A stretch of DNA of 64,000 bases from Fervidobacterium_A thailandense (GCF_041505935.1 NZ_CP140110.1), one strand, 5' to 3'; positions 26,239 through 35,058 are shown, counted from the stretch's first letter. The notes: generated by a model from the letters alone, not told the origin. Program-made: numbers and translations.

Positions 26239-26528
26239 ACATTCTTTGAATCGTGGGAATAGGTTTACGGAAATCTATCCGAGTCTATCGTTTGTATGTG
26301 CACGAATGCGAACATATACGGTATTATGCACGAGTTAGCTCATTTTTGCTCTACTGCGGATACCCCAGAGGAGCGTAATTTGGGACTTTGAAAGGTACTT
26401 CTTGAACCGCTCTTTGCAAGCTTTCGGACTCTTTCGGTCATCTCTTAGGTCTTGATTAAATCAGAATAAATGGACCTATTAACTTGCGTGTAACACACAA
26501 TTTTCAAGAATGGTCCATCCGTAGGCCA
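26239..26528. other. Non-coding region between divergent genes
   Basis: 290 bp with no supportable gene. It holds an inverted repeat ATGGACC (26470-26476) / GGTCCAT (26512-26518) enclosing a GTGT-AAC-ACAC mini-hairpin, and a near-palindrome TGATTAAATCA at 26453-26463. Either might be an operator for the ornithine operon or for the small-protein gene; no known motif (ArgR, T-box, riboswitch) was recognised. Confidence 0.4.
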
Positions 26529-26556
26529 TTGAAAGTAACATTTCGGATGATATAAT
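26529..26556 (+). promoter_or_regulatory. Promoter for the Thr/Glu-rich protein gene
   Basis: TTGAAA, 16-nt spacer, TATAAT with extended TGA (TGATATAAT). One of the strongest-looking promoters in the window; leader about 42 nt. Confidence 0.78.
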
Positions 26557-26604
26557 ATTCACGAAAACTTCGGAACACATCATTTCAAGAGGGAGGTTGG
26601 AGCT

Positions 26605-26892
26605 ATGGCATCCAAGAAAGGTTTGACGGTAACGCTTATAGTCATCGCCATCATCGTTGTCGCGATCATCTGGGCAGTTGCGGCCAACAAGAGCAAAGAA
26701 GCGGCTACAACGACAACGGAAGAGACACCAGTAACAACCGAAGAAACGACAACGGAAGAAACGACAACGGAAGAACCAACGGTCCAAGAAACACCAGTTG
26801 AGGAAACGACAACGGAAACTCCAGTGGAAACCACCGAAACAACCGATACTACGGACGTAACCACAGAGGAAGCTACATCCGGAGAGTTCTAA
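26605..26892 (+). CDS. Small membrane-anchored Thr/Glu-rich protein, unknown function
   Basis: 95 aa. A lysine pair, then one hydrophobic helix (about residues 8-27: TVTLIVIAIIVVAIIWAVAA), then a tail made almost only of Thr, Glu, Val and Pro, with repeated TTEE units coded by short direct repeats (acgacaacggaagaa). The tail is expected to be disordered, very acidic and, given the orientation of charges around the helix, outside the cytoplasm. It has its own extended -10 promoter, a good ribosome site (GGGAGGTTGGAG) and a strong terminator, so it is a real monocistronic gene. I do not recognise a family. It may be a surface stalk or spacer. The opposite strand is also open here but lacks these signals. 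Confidence 0.75.
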   Translation: MASKKGLTVTLIVIAIIVVAIIWAVAANKSKEAATTTTEETPVTTEETTTEETTTEEPTVQETPVEETTTETPVETTETTDTTDVTTEEATSGEF

Positions 26893-26917
26893 TCGCGAGC
26901 AAAGTCTGGTTGAGAAT

Positions 26918-26947
26918 AAGGGCGGTCTTAAGACCGCCCTTTTTCTT
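26918..26947 (+). terminator. Rho-independent terminator shared by convergent genes
   Basis: Perfect palindrome AAGGGCGGTCTT / AAGACCGCCCTT followed by TTTTCTTT on the plus strand. It ends the small-protein gene; on the minus strand, after purB, the T-tract is weaker. Confidence 0.92.
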
Positions 26948-26962
26948 TGCTTCTTCCCTTCC

Positions 26963-28285
26963 TTAATTGCCTTTTTGGTTTTCGGACTTTGGATCGTGCT
27001 TAAACCTCTCGTATATGGCGTCGACGTTTCTGAGATAGTAGCTTGGTTCAAATAAGGTCTCGAGTTCTTCTCTTGTCAGCAAGGTTTTGACCTTTTCGTT
27101 TTGCATAACTCTCTCCCTGAACGACTCACCACTTTCCCAACACTCGAGGGCAATCGATTGAACGAGAGTATAAGCTTCCTCCCTTGACATACCCTTGTCA
27201 ACGAGTGCCAGAAGGATGCGCTGGGAATAGATCAGTCCTTTAGTCAAATCCAGATTATTTCGAACCTTCTCCTCGAAAACCTTCAGGCTTTCTATCAAGT
27301 ACCTTGTTTTCTCCAACATGTAGTAAATCGTCATCGTTGCGTCGGGAAGTATGTATCTCTCGGCCGAAGAGTGCGAAATGTCGCGCTCGTGCCAGAGTGC
27401 CATGTTTTCGAACGCAACTTGTGCGTAACTCCTCATCAAGCGTGCCATTCCCGTTAAGCGCTCACACAGGATGGGATTCTTCTTGTGTGGCATTGCGGAT
27501 GAGCCCCGCTGACCTTCCTTGAACGGTTCCATCGCTTCGAGAACTTCAGTGCGCTGGAGATGTCTTATTTCGATCGCGATGCGCTCTATCAAACCAGCAA
27601 TAAGGGCGAAAACGGAAAGCAGGTGTGCGATGTAATCGCGTGGAATTACCTGTGTTGCTACGGGTGTTGGTTTTAAACCGAGTTTTTCCAAAGCCCTGCG
27701 CTCAATTTTTGGGTCGATGTTGGCGTAATTTCCAACAGCTCCGCTCAATTTCCCCACGGATATCTCCTCTTTTGCCCTCTCAAGACGCTCGATATCGCGC
27801 AGCAGTTCCGCGTACCACGAAAGGAATTTCAAACCGAACGATGTCGGCTCGGCGTGTACGCCGTGTGTTCTACCTATCGTTGGAAGGTCTTTATAACGAA
27901 TAGCTTTTTCGTAAAGTACGTTGGCCAAACTCTTGCAAGAGCACAGTATCTCTTCGGTAGCACTTTTCAACGCCAAGCTTGTCGCGGTATCGACCACGTC
28001 GGAGGAGGTTAATCCGTAGTGGAAGAATCTTGCCTCATCTCCCATGTTCTTGGTGACAGATTTGACGAAGGCGATAACGTCGTGGTCAACCACCGCTTCG
28101 GTCCGGAGGATATCGTCTACGTCGATTTGCGCACGTTCCCTAATTTTTTGGGCGGTTCCTTTCGGAGCGATTCCGAACTCTTCGTAAGCTTCAACAACGG
28201 CAAGTTCCACCTCAAGCCAACGCTCGTACTGGGCTTTAAGTGTCCACAGACTTTTCAAAGGCTCGAGTGCGTAACGTTCTACCAT
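26963..28285 (-). CDS. purB: Adenylosuccinate lyase
   Basis: 440 aa. Catalyses two steps of purine synthesis: SAICAR to AICAR and adenylosuccinate to AMP, both releasing fumarate. The fumarase-superfamily signature is seen as SSAMPHKKNPI, carrying the mobile catalytic-serine loop; the conserved TSSDVVDTA and GRTHGVHAEPT blocks are present too. Start: ATG 28285 (MVERYALEP), 6-7 nt after a run of six G; the frame opens further upstream without a ribosome site. Last gene of the run that begins at flgM; no other pur gene adjoins it. guaA lies 9 kb away on the other strand. Confidence 0.96.
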   Translation of the reverse strand: MVERYALEPLKSLWTLKAQYERWLEVELAVVEAYEEFGIAPKGTAQKIRERAQIDVDDILRTEAVVDHDVIAFVKSVTKNMGDEARFFHYGLTSSDVVDTATSLALKSATEEILCSCKSLANVLYEKAIRYKDLPTIGRTHGVHAEPTSFGLKFLSWYAELLRDIERLERAKEEISVGKLSGAVGNYANIDPKIERRALEKLGLKPTPVATQVIPRDYIAHLLSVFALIAGLIERIAIEIRHLQRTEVLEAMEPFKEGQRGSSAMPHKKNPILCERLTGMARLMRSYAQVAFENMALWHERDISHSSAERYILPDATMTIYYMLEKTRYLIESLKVFEEKVRNNLDLTKGLIYSQRILLALVDKGMSREEAYTLVQSIALECWESGESFRERVMQNEKVKTLLTREELETLFEPSYYLRNVDAIYERFKHDPKSENQKGN

Positions 28286-28323
28286 GTACATCCCCCCACG
28301 TAATGCAAATGTCAAAAATTAAC

Positions 28324-28989
28324 TCATGCGTTCGCGTAATGTGATGTGATCACGAGTTCGTAACCTCCGTTCTTCTTGCCCCTCAGTGCGACGATCTTGG
28401 GATTTTTCCCAGGTGCTCCGTAGAGGATACCGAGTCTTTGAACGATCAGTTTCTTGAGCGCCAAATGTTCGATCATGTAGACGGTTATCTTCGGGGAGCA
28501 CACGAAAACGAACGTACCTTTGTTTTTCAACAGGTAAGCCGTGGCTTCTATAAACGCGTCTATCAGCTCGAGTGTCGCACTCTTCGAAATTTTCTTCTCC
28601 TCGTACGGGCTTTCCCTACCGATGTGAAAAGGTAGGTTCGAGACGACCATATCGTAACTCTCGGGTCTGAAATGTTTTTTCACATCCCGTACGTCGATGT
28701 TGTAAAATTTAACAAGCTCCGAAACACCGTTCAGCTCCGCACCCTTTTGCGCGAGTTCACAAAGATGAGGTTGTAACTCAACACCGTCCACACGTACATT
28801 GTACAACTTCGCCATCGAAAGTGCAACTATCCCCGTTCCACTTCCGAGTTCGATGACGTTTTTCACATCACGCGTCGGTTTCGCGTACCAAACTAAAAAA
28901 GCCGACGCATGAGTCGGCCGATGATGGATGGTGTCCACCGTCCTAATTTCCTTGATTATGTCCGTGCTGAACGTTTCACTCCACATCAT
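28324..28989 (-). CDS. TrmN6/YfiC-like N6-adenine methyltransferase
   Basis: 221 aa Rossmann-fold SAM-dependent methyltransferase. The SAM motif is VIELGSGTGIVAL (about 44-56) and the acidic residue ending strand 2 is in VDGVELQPHL. The family's target-base motif is usually NPPF/Y; here it reads SNLPFH (about 115-120). The nearest described group is TrmN6, which methylates A37 of tRNA1(Val), but protein or other RNA targets are possible. It sits between flgL (13 bp) and purB (38 bp) in the same direction. Tandem ATGs at 28989 and 28986; AAAGGTGA is just upstream, so the second may be used. Confidence 0.8.
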   Translation of the reverse strand: MMWSETFSTDIIKEIRTVDTIHHRPTHASAFLVWYAKPTRDVKNVIELGSGTGIVALSMAKLYNVRVDGVELQPHLCELAQKGAELNGVSELVKFYNIDVRDVKKHFRPESYDMVVSNLPFHIGRESPYEEKKISKSATLELIDAFIEATAYLLKNKGTFVFVCSPKITVYMIEHLALKKLIVQRLGILYGAPGKNPKIVALRGKKNGGYELVITSHYANA

Positions 28990-29001
28990 TCACCTTTCTG
29001 T

Positions 29002-29895
29002 TTATCCTCCCACGAAATCAACAAGTGTCTTTTGGATGGCCATCGCGGCCGATTTCAGTGCCGCCTCGAGGACGGATTGTTGCATCGAGAGGCTCGTCAA
29101 GACTTTTGTCAAGTCCGCGTCTTGTTCTTTGGATAGGTATTCGGTGTTGAAGAGCTTGAGGTCCTCGAGTCTGGAGGAGACCATCTCGACCATCCGCGCA
29201 GTTGAACCTATCGTTGCGAAATGTTCCATGACGGATTTCTCGAGTAACGTGATCTCTTTGAGCGATATCTCCGAAAGCTTTCGTTCATCACCCTGTTGAA
29301 GTGCTAAAATGGCGTCGTCTATTGTTGAGAAAACACTCTTACCGTTTTCAAGTACGAACACATCGTATACGGTCAAACCGTAGGTTATGCTATAGCCGAG
29401 TGCGTTCGCTCGTCTTCGCACATTTGCCTCGATGGGGATAACTATGTTGCCATCATCGTCTACCGGTTTCAACTCCGAACGTGCACCGCCGAATATGAAC
29501 TCATCACCGACGCGCGTGTTGGCAACCTCTATCAGATGTTCTTTCAGTGCCTTCAACTCGGCCGCTATCGCGTTCCTTTCATCCACCGTGTTCGTCCCGT
29601 TGGCACCGCGTACCATTAGTTCGCGCACGCGGTGGTAAAGTTCGGAGAGTTCCTGGAGCGTGGTGTCGTAGGACTGGATGAAGTTGTGGATATGGTCGAC
29701 GTTGCGTTTGAACTGCTCGAGTTCCCTGAGTCGGCTCGAAATGTTCGAAGCGCGCGTTGCAATAACCGCATCATCGCTGGGGTACTGGACTTCCTTACCG
29801 GATGAGAGTTTGTCGTGGAGTCTGGCGATCCTGTAGAGGGATTGCTGTATGTTAAAGAGTGTTCTCTCGTTTATCATGTTGTTCGTTATACGCAT
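29002..29895 (-). CDS. flgL: Flagellar hook-associated protein 3 (hook-filament junction)
   Basis: 297 aa. The flagellin-like N-terminus (MRITNNMINERTLFNIQQSLYRIARLHDKLSSGKEV split over residues 1-36) and the helical C-terminus (LSMQQSVLEAALKSA) match FlgL, which joins the hook-associated FlgK to the filament. Exported by the flagellar type III apparatus, so there is no signal peptide. It follows flgK by 33 bp. Ribosome site GAGGAGG is close to ATG. Flagellin and FliD are not in the window. Confidence 0.94.
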   Translation of the reverse strand: MRITNNMINERTLFNIQQSLYRIARLHDKLSSGKEVQYPSDDAVIATRASNISSRLRELEQFKRNVDHIHNFIQSYDTTLQELSELYHRVRELMVRGANGTNTVDERNAIAAELKALKEHLIEVANTRVGDEFIFGGARSELKPVDDDGNIVIPIEANVRRRANALGYSITYGLTVYDVFVLENGKSVFSTIDDAILALQQGDERKLSEISLKEITLLEKSVMEHFATIGSTARMVEMVSSRLEDLKLFNTEYLSKEQDADLTKVLTSLSMQQSVLEAALKSAAMAIQKTLVDFVGG

Positions 29896-29928
29896 ATCTT
29901 TTCCTCCTCACTAAAACTCATCTACCGA

Positions 29929-32472
29929 TTATCTACCGACCACGCCGAGTCGGTCAATCACGCGGCCGATCATTTCATCAACAGCGGTCATAACGCGTGC
30001 GGCTGCGTTGAACGCGTGCTGGTACTTTATCATGTTGGCCATTTCTTCGTCGAGTGACACACCTTTAACTCTTTCACGTTCACCGTCAATTTCCTTCTTC
30101 ATCAAATCGGTGTTGTTCTTTATCTTCATCGCAGTTTCGCCCTCAACGCCGAGCTCTGCAACGACACTTCCAAGGTACTCATTGAAGGACTCGAGACCGT
30201 CGTTCAAGAGCTTTTTGTACTTCAAAGCTGATAAGTACTCAACAATCTTGGTGTTCGCACGTCCGGAGGGCCTGAAAACTTTCGCATCCCAGTTCGGGTT
30301 ATCCTCCGTATAACCGATGTCCACCGCGAGTGTTTCAGGATTGCTCCTTATCGTCGAATTCACGGCGAGTTTCTCCACGAAACGATACGGCTCCATCGGG
30401 AGGCGTTTGTCTATGAACAGTGCATCCGCTTTGATGTACCTCATGCGCTGATCTTCCGGTTTTTCGTACGGGTTTAAGAAGACGAAACCTTCATCCCAAT
30501 CGTTCGAAGGATCTCCATCCGGATCGATGAACCCGAGTGCACTCCAGAGGGCTTCAGGGCCTTGGATAACTTTTTTGAGTTCGAAACCAAGGGACCTTGA
30601 GCTACGGATGACGAATTTGCTGTGCGGTGTTACCTCAGCTAAGATACCGGTGTTCGCCTCGTTTATTTTTTGCGCAAGGTCCCTAAGCGTCATCTTCGTC
30701 GGATCGATCCTTATTTCCGTGGCACCGATCCGTATCGAGAAGGCCTGACTTCTCTTGAGGATGTTCTCGAGGGTTTCGATTCCGGTATCGAGTGCCTTAT
30801 AGGTCTCCAGGTGAATGTTCGCCTGGGTGAAGAGTCCGTCCGGGTCAGACAGTTTTATCTGCTTCACGTTGAAATTGTTTTTAAGCGTTGGGATGATCAG
30901 AAGCTTACCGTCGTGAACGTAAGCAACGATCTCGGTTCCGAATTCTGCGGTCAATTGTTTGGCCAGGTCACCGAGTGTTGTTGAACTCGTCACCGAAATG
31001 ATCGCTTCTTTTCCGTTGACAGCGATTTTGTAATTCCCCGCTTTGACCTTAAAATCCGATTCGTTAACCACAAAAACGTCAACATTTCGCGTGGCAAATC
31101 CCATCGTGTTGAACATGTTACCGTTGAAGTCAAGTGCCAGCGTGTGCCTCAGGTTCTGGCTCGATTCGAAGTACAACCTGTAACCACCATCACCGTGCGC
31201 ACCGATTTTCAGATCGAACCACCTGTCCGCTATCGCGCTCAGAGTTGCTTGGAAGTCCTCCACTTTATCGTAAGGATTAACCCGTGCGCTGAAGATCTTA
31301 TCGGTACCGTTGAAGAAAACGATTGAGCCCTTCTCGATGAACGGTTTTGTCAGTATGTCAGCAAAGTCTTTTCTATCTGACATCCCGGAGATGAAGTTTA
31401 TCGGACCGTTTTCCACGCGCTTTGCTCCAGCCAAGCGGTAAAGCACGGAATCTTGTATCCTGTCGGCGGAGATGTCGTTGAAGAACTTTAAACCCGTAAC
31501 GCTCCCGTCACCGTTGAAACCGTCCTGATGTACGAGGTTGAACTCATCACTCAAAGAGAGTGCGAACTCATCAAGGCGGTTCATGTATTTAACGAGTACG
31601 TTGTCCCTCAAATCGAACAAAGCCTTGAGCCTGCCGTCGTTCACGACAACTTTTGAGTTTCCAGCAAACAGCTCTTTGAACCCCTTTCCAAATGGCCGGT
31701 CGAGTGCACGCAACTCTACAACATCTTGGCCGGTCAGGACGATCTGGTTACCGATTCTCAAGGTAATCTGGCCCGCTGCGTCTTCGTAGTAATAAATGTC
31801 TGCGAGATTTGAGAGTTCATCAAGTATCCTGTCGCGTTCATCGAGTAAATCGTTCGGTGAGTATTTCAAACTCACGGCAATACGGACTTTCGCGTTTATA
31901 TCCGCTAATCGTTTCAACATTGCATTTATCTGCGATGCCCTCTGGGCGATTTCGTTGTCCAAGTCAACGCGAAGTTGCTCAAGGCGATAGTAGAGGTCTT
32001 TCATATGCTGGACGAGTTCCTCAGCTCTACTCACGAGCCCGCGCTTTGCGGCGGTGTTCGTCGGGTCGGTGATGACCTCCTCTATGCCGGACCAGAAGGA
32101 ATCGAACAGGTACCTGATACCGGCCTCGGATGGTTCGGCGATGAGTTGTTCAACGAAGTGGATGTTGGAGGTCATCACATCCCAGTAGTTGTACTTGTTG
32201 TTGACCTGGCGATATTGAAGGTCCAGGAATTGATCCCTTATACGTTTGATGTCCCTCACGTAAACACCGGTACCAATTTGGAGCGGGATGGCCGGTTGTG
32301 TGAGCGATGTCGTTGGTATCGGTGGCATGGTGAGAAGTTCAGGTCTCTGTCTCGAGAAGCCCGGTGTGTTGGCGTTGGCAATGTTGTGTGCCACAACGTT
32401 CATTGCAAGTTTACTCGCGTAAACTCCAAGAAGACCGGTGTTCAACGTGCCAAAGAGGCTTATGTCGGGCAT
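29929..32472 (-). CDS. flgK: Flagellar hook-associated protein 1
   Basis: 847 aa, much longer than the 547 aa of the E. coli protein; the extra length is in the middle, exposed part (about 250-750). The N-terminus has the flagellar rod/hook motif (LGVYASKLAMNVVAHNIANANTPGFSRQ) and the C-terminus the paired helix (DEEMANMIKYQHAFNAAARVMTAVDEMIGRVID). FlgK sits between hook and FlgL. Start: ATG 32472 (MPDISLFGTL), behind AGGAGTGATC; the frame continues upstream without a ribosome site. Order flgM-flgN-flgK-flgL gives secretion regulator, chaperone and its clients. Confidence 0.95.
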   Translation of the reverse strand: MPDISLFGTLNTGLLGVYASKLAMNVVAHNIANANTPGFSRQRPELLTMPPIPTTSLTQPAIPLQIGTGVYVRDIKRIRDQFLDLQYRQVNNKYNYWDVMTSNIHFVEQLIAEPSEAGIRYLFDSFWSGIEEVITDPTNTAAKRGLVSRAEELVQHMKDLYYRLEQLRVDLDNEIAQRASQINAMLKRLADINAKVRIAVSLKYSPNDLLDERDRILDELSNLADIYYYEDAAGQITLRIGNQIVLTGQDVVELRALDRPFGKGFKELFAGNSKVVVNDGRLKALFDLRDNVLVKYMNRLDEFALSLSDEFNLVHQDGFNGDGSVTGLKFFNDISADRIQDSVLYRLAGAKRVENGPINFISGMSDRKDFADILTKPFIEKGSIVFFNGTDKIFSARVNPYDKVEDFQATLSAIADRWFDLKIGAHGDGGYRLYFESSQNLRHTLALDFNGNMFNTMGFATRNVDVFVVNESDFKVKAGNYKIAVNGKEAIISVTSSTTLGDLAKQLTAEFGTEIVAYVHDGKLLIIPTLKNNFNVKQIKLSDPDGLFTQANIHLETYKALDTGIETLENILKRSQAFSIRIGATEIRIDPTKMTLRDLAQKINEANTGILAEVTPHSKFVIRSSRSLGFELKKVIQGPEALWSALGFIDPDGDPSNDWDEGFVFLNPYEKPEDQRMRYIKADALFIDKRLPMEPYRFVEKLAVNSTIRSNPETLAVDIGYTEDNPNWDAKVFRPSGRANTKIVEYLSALKYKKLLNDGLESFNEYLGSVVAELGVEGETAMKIKNNTDLMKKEIDGERERVKGVSLDEEMANMIKYQHAFNAAARVMTAVDEMIGRVIDRLGVVGR

Positions 32473-32515
32473 GCGATCACTCCTGACTCGGTTACTCCTT
32501 TTTGTGTTCAGGACT

Positions 32516-32989
32516 TCAGAAATTGCGATCGTAAAGGGGTTTTTCGGATGGTACGTGGTATCGCGCACTCGGGTTGTTCATCGGAGGTGCGTAAGTTGGC
32601 GAATCGATCCCTTTCAATAGTGTGTTCAAAAGATTTACGTACTGCGTTTGGAATTCGAACATGTTCCTTATATTCTGCATAACTATGCTTAATTCGTTTA
32701 TCTTTTCGACAATTTCGGCCAACTGGAGCGCAACTTCGTAGGTTGTAGGCTCTCCACAACGGTCAATGTAGTCCTTCACCGTGTCGAAGCCCAAGTTCTT
32801 AAGAATGATTTCCTTCTCATCCTCAAGGCGCGATATTTCGAAACTCAATTCTTCGATGTTGGCACCGTACTTGGTGACCAATTGCGTGTCTTTCGCTATA
32901 ACCGCACGTTCCAAGCCCTTGAAGGCTTGGATCATACTTTCAAACACCTCGGACTGCCGTCTGAGGTTGTTCAGCAACTCCAGGTGCAT
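32516..32989 (-). CDS. flgN: FlgN-like flagellar export chaperone
   Basis: 157 aa, almost wholly alpha-helical with long heptad stretches (about 5-125) and a disordered, proline- and asparagine-rich tail. FlgN keeps FlgK and FlgL soluble and brings them to the flagellar export gate. Identity is supported by size, helical pattern, the conserved ERAVIAKD-type helix and position directly ahead of flgK, 43 bp away. Primary sequence of FlgN varies a lot, so this call relies partly on context. GAAAGGAGG lies about 11 nt before the ATG, a slightly long spacing. Confidence 0.8.
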   Translation of the reverse strand: MHLELLNNLRRQSEVFESMIQAFKGLERAVIAKDTQLVTKYGANIEELSFEISRLEDEKEIILKNLGFDTVKDYIDRCGEPTTYEVALQLAEIVEKINELSIVMQNIRNMFEFQTQYVNLLNTLLKGIDSPTYAPPMNNPSARYHVPSEKPLYDRNF

Positions 32990-33061
32990 TCGCGGCCGTG
33001 CCTCCTTTCGAAGCTTTGGAAATTTTCTAATAACCTTTTAACCGTGCTTCCTTTGCCTTTT

Positions 33062-33340
33062 TCACTCACCGAGTAATTTTCTCGCTATCTTGTCCACGTC
33101 AATTTTAAACGTTCCGTTCTCGATGGCTTCTTTGAGCTTTTGGACCAATTCCGTCCGCACTTCCGGGTAGTTCTTGGCCATGGCGATGTACTCTGCCACT
33201 TTTTTGCCATCCTCGATGAGTAAGGCTTCTTTTTCTTCCTTCTCCCTTAACTTTTCTCCCTTCTTCGCTTCCTTTCCTTTCGTTTCCTGGATATGCTGGG
33301 CCCCCTGCATTTGCCCGGCCCTGTTCACCCTGTCTATCAT
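33062..33340 (-). CDS. flgM: Anti-sigma-28 factor FlgM
   Basis: 92 aa, typical for FlgM. N-terminal MIDRVNRAGQMQG (the MKIDRI-like start of the family) precedes a charged, disordered lysine-rich stretch and a C-terminal helical region (KVAEYIAMAKNYPEVRTELV...KIARKLLG) that binds sigma-28 (FliA). When the hook is complete FlgM is exported and late genes turn on. Start: ATG 33340 with AAAGGGGCG upstream; a 13-residue upstream extension has no ribosome site. First gene of the flagellar operon. Confidence 0.88.
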   Translation of the reverse strand: MIDRVNRAGQMQGAQHIQETKGKEAKKGEKLREKEEKEALLIEDGKKVAEYIAMAKNYPEVRTELVQKLKEAIENGTFKIDVDKIARKLLGE

Positions 33341-33396
33341 ACCGAACGCCCCTTTCGAGAAGCCAGCGTGGTGTTTCATTCCTTGTTGTCAAATAT

Positions 33397-33425
33397 ATTA
33401 TCGTCCAAAAACCTGAGATTGTCAC
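33397..33425 (-). promoter_or_regulatory. Promoter of the flgM operon
   Basis: Minus strand: GTGACA (5 of 6), 17-nt spacer, GATAAT (5 of 6). The -35 overlaps the last codon of the upstream permease gene. The -10 also lies within GACGATAA, one base from the sigma-28 -10 consensus GCCGATAA, but no TAAA sits at the sigma-28 -35 position. Confidence 0.65.
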
Positions 33426-34993
33426 TCCCCAGTTCTGGATAGTTCCACCAATGTGAACAAGACAAGCACGAACGCAAAGTAGAGTGTGTTCAAAGCCATC
33501 GCTATTTCAACGTTCCGTGAACTCATGAGCCTGAAGACCGCGACGGCGAAGGTCATGATCGGCGGCTCGGCGAGGGTCAACGTAGCCGACGTTTCACCGA
33601 CGGAGATGGTGAACGCGTAGACGAACGCCGTCATCACGGCCCGCCACATAAGCGGAAAAACAACCTTCGAAAGTAGCCTAAAGGTCCTCGCACCATCGAT
33701 CCTTGCCGCTTCCAATAGGCTCTGCGATACCTTCCTCCAACCGGCATCGAGTATACCGAAAACGATGGGGAGGTTTATCAACGAGTGCACGACAATGATT
33801 TTCAGTACGGGTGGAAACTTGAGCAAAACGTAGGAAAAAGCGATCGTCACCGACGAGAGTGCTGTAGGGAGGAGCACGATGTACTGCACCTTCATACCCC
33901 TACTCGAGAAGTAACCGGCTATCGTGCCGATCGCGATAGCCAAAAGTGTTGAACTTACGGCTATCAGCAACGTGTAAAAGACTATCTGGCTTAGGCTCGC
34001 TCCTATTAAGTACTCCAGATCACCGGAAAAGAGTAGTTTGAAATTCTCCAGGGAAAATTTTCCGAAAAAGTCAACGAATCCCGATAATCCTGAGTAAACG
34101 AGTGGTACGAATATGAGCACGGATGCCAGTACCAGGAACCCGATGCCCCATTTCGGAAATTTTTCCAAGTGCACGTGGTAATGCTTCTCTTCCGTTCCGA
34201 GCTTGGTTGATGTAAGATAACCCAACGTCGCGATGAAGATTAACTGGAATATCATCAGCGCCGCGGCGGACTTAAAATCGAACAAGATCCTCGAGTACAT
34301 GTAAATTGCCACTTCGATGGTCGAATACTTGATTCCACCGAGTATCAGGACAACGGAAAAGCTCGTGAAAGTGTACACGTACGTCAAGAAGAAGGCCCTG
34401 AGTATGGATGGTAGCAGGATAGGTAACTCTACGAATCTGAAGATGTCCCAATTCGATGCACCATCCAATTTTGCCGATTCGATGATATGGCCATCTAAGG
34501 CTTCCCAAGCCTCTCCCACGATCCTGATAAATAGCGGAAAGTTGTAGAACACATGACCCAGTAGTACGGCGCCGAAGGTGTAGAGTATCCTTGGGGAGAA
34601 ACCGAAGAGCTGGAGAAACCTCGTGTACAAACCATTTCTTCCGAACGCCAGGAAAAATCCGATGGCCATCGTAATGCCGGGTAAAACGAACGGGACGCTT
34701 GCCATGATTCGGAAAATCTTCTTCACCAGCGGGTGCATTCGTGTCCGTCCCACAAGGTACGCACCCGGCAGGCCGATGAGCATCGTGAGTACAGAAGATA
34801 GAAATGCTTGCCAAATCGTGAAGCGGATCTTACCCGAGTTCTCAACGATCGCTCGCCAGTTCACACCGCCAACAAAGTGTAAGTTGACCGCGAACGGGAC
34901 TAGCAACGCAGCAAATAAGTAAACCAGCGGTACGATGCTGGCAAGCTTACTGGTCCAAAGCCTTTTTGCAACCGTTCGATGCGTGCGTTCCAT
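33422..34993 (-). CDS. Fused two-domain ABC permease (ThiP/iron(III) type)
   Basis: 523 aa with about 12 transmembrane helices in two homologous halves. Each half carries the EAA loop that contacts the ATPase: EAWEALDGHIIESAKLDGAS (about 180-200) and LLEAARIDGARTFRLL (about 430-445). Duplicated permeases of this length belong to the ThiP, FbpB/SfuB and related importers for thiamine, iron or phosphonate-like ligands. No binding protein or ATPase gene is adjacent, so the substrate cannot be told. Start: ATG 34993 behind GAGGTGG; a more upstream ATG at 35008 has no ribosome site. 65 bp downstream of the GH20 gene. Confidence 0.85.
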   Translation of the reverse strand: MERTHRTVAKRLWTSKLASIVPLVYLFAALLVPFAVNLHFVGGVNWRAIVENSGKIRFTIWQAFLSSVLTMLIGLPGAYLVGRTRMHPLVKKIFRIMASVPFVLPGITMAIGFFLAFGRNGLYTRFLQLFGFSPRILYTFGAVLLGHVFYNFPLFIRIVGEAWEALDGHIIESAKLDGASNWDIFRFVELPILLPSILRAFFLTYVYTFTSFSVVLILGGIKYSTIEVAIYMYSRILFDFKSAAALMIFQLIFIATLGYLTSTKLGTEEKHYHVHLEKFPKWGIGFLVLASVLIFVPLVYSGLSGFVDFFGKFSLENFKLLFSGDLEYLIGASLSQIVFYTLLIAVSSTLLAIAIGTIAGYFSSRGMKVQYIVLLPTALSSVTIAFSYVLLKFPPVLKIIVVHSLINLPIVFGILDAGWRKVSQSLLEAARIDGARTFRLLSKVVFPLMWRAVMTAFVYAFTISVGETSATLTLAEPPIMTFAVAVFRLMSSRNVEIAMALNTLYFAFVLVLFTLVELSRTGE

Positions 34994-35058
34994 GGTCCAC
35001 CTCGTCATCTTTCAACCCAAGTTGGCATTGGGCGATCTCAAATCTTTAAATCAAAACT

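Noticed and set aside
26580..26864. Minus-strand frame of 94 codons (Val/Ser-rich) opposite the Thr/Glu protein
   Set aside because: The repeated codons leave both strands open, but promoter, ribosome site and terminator all fit the plus-strand gene.
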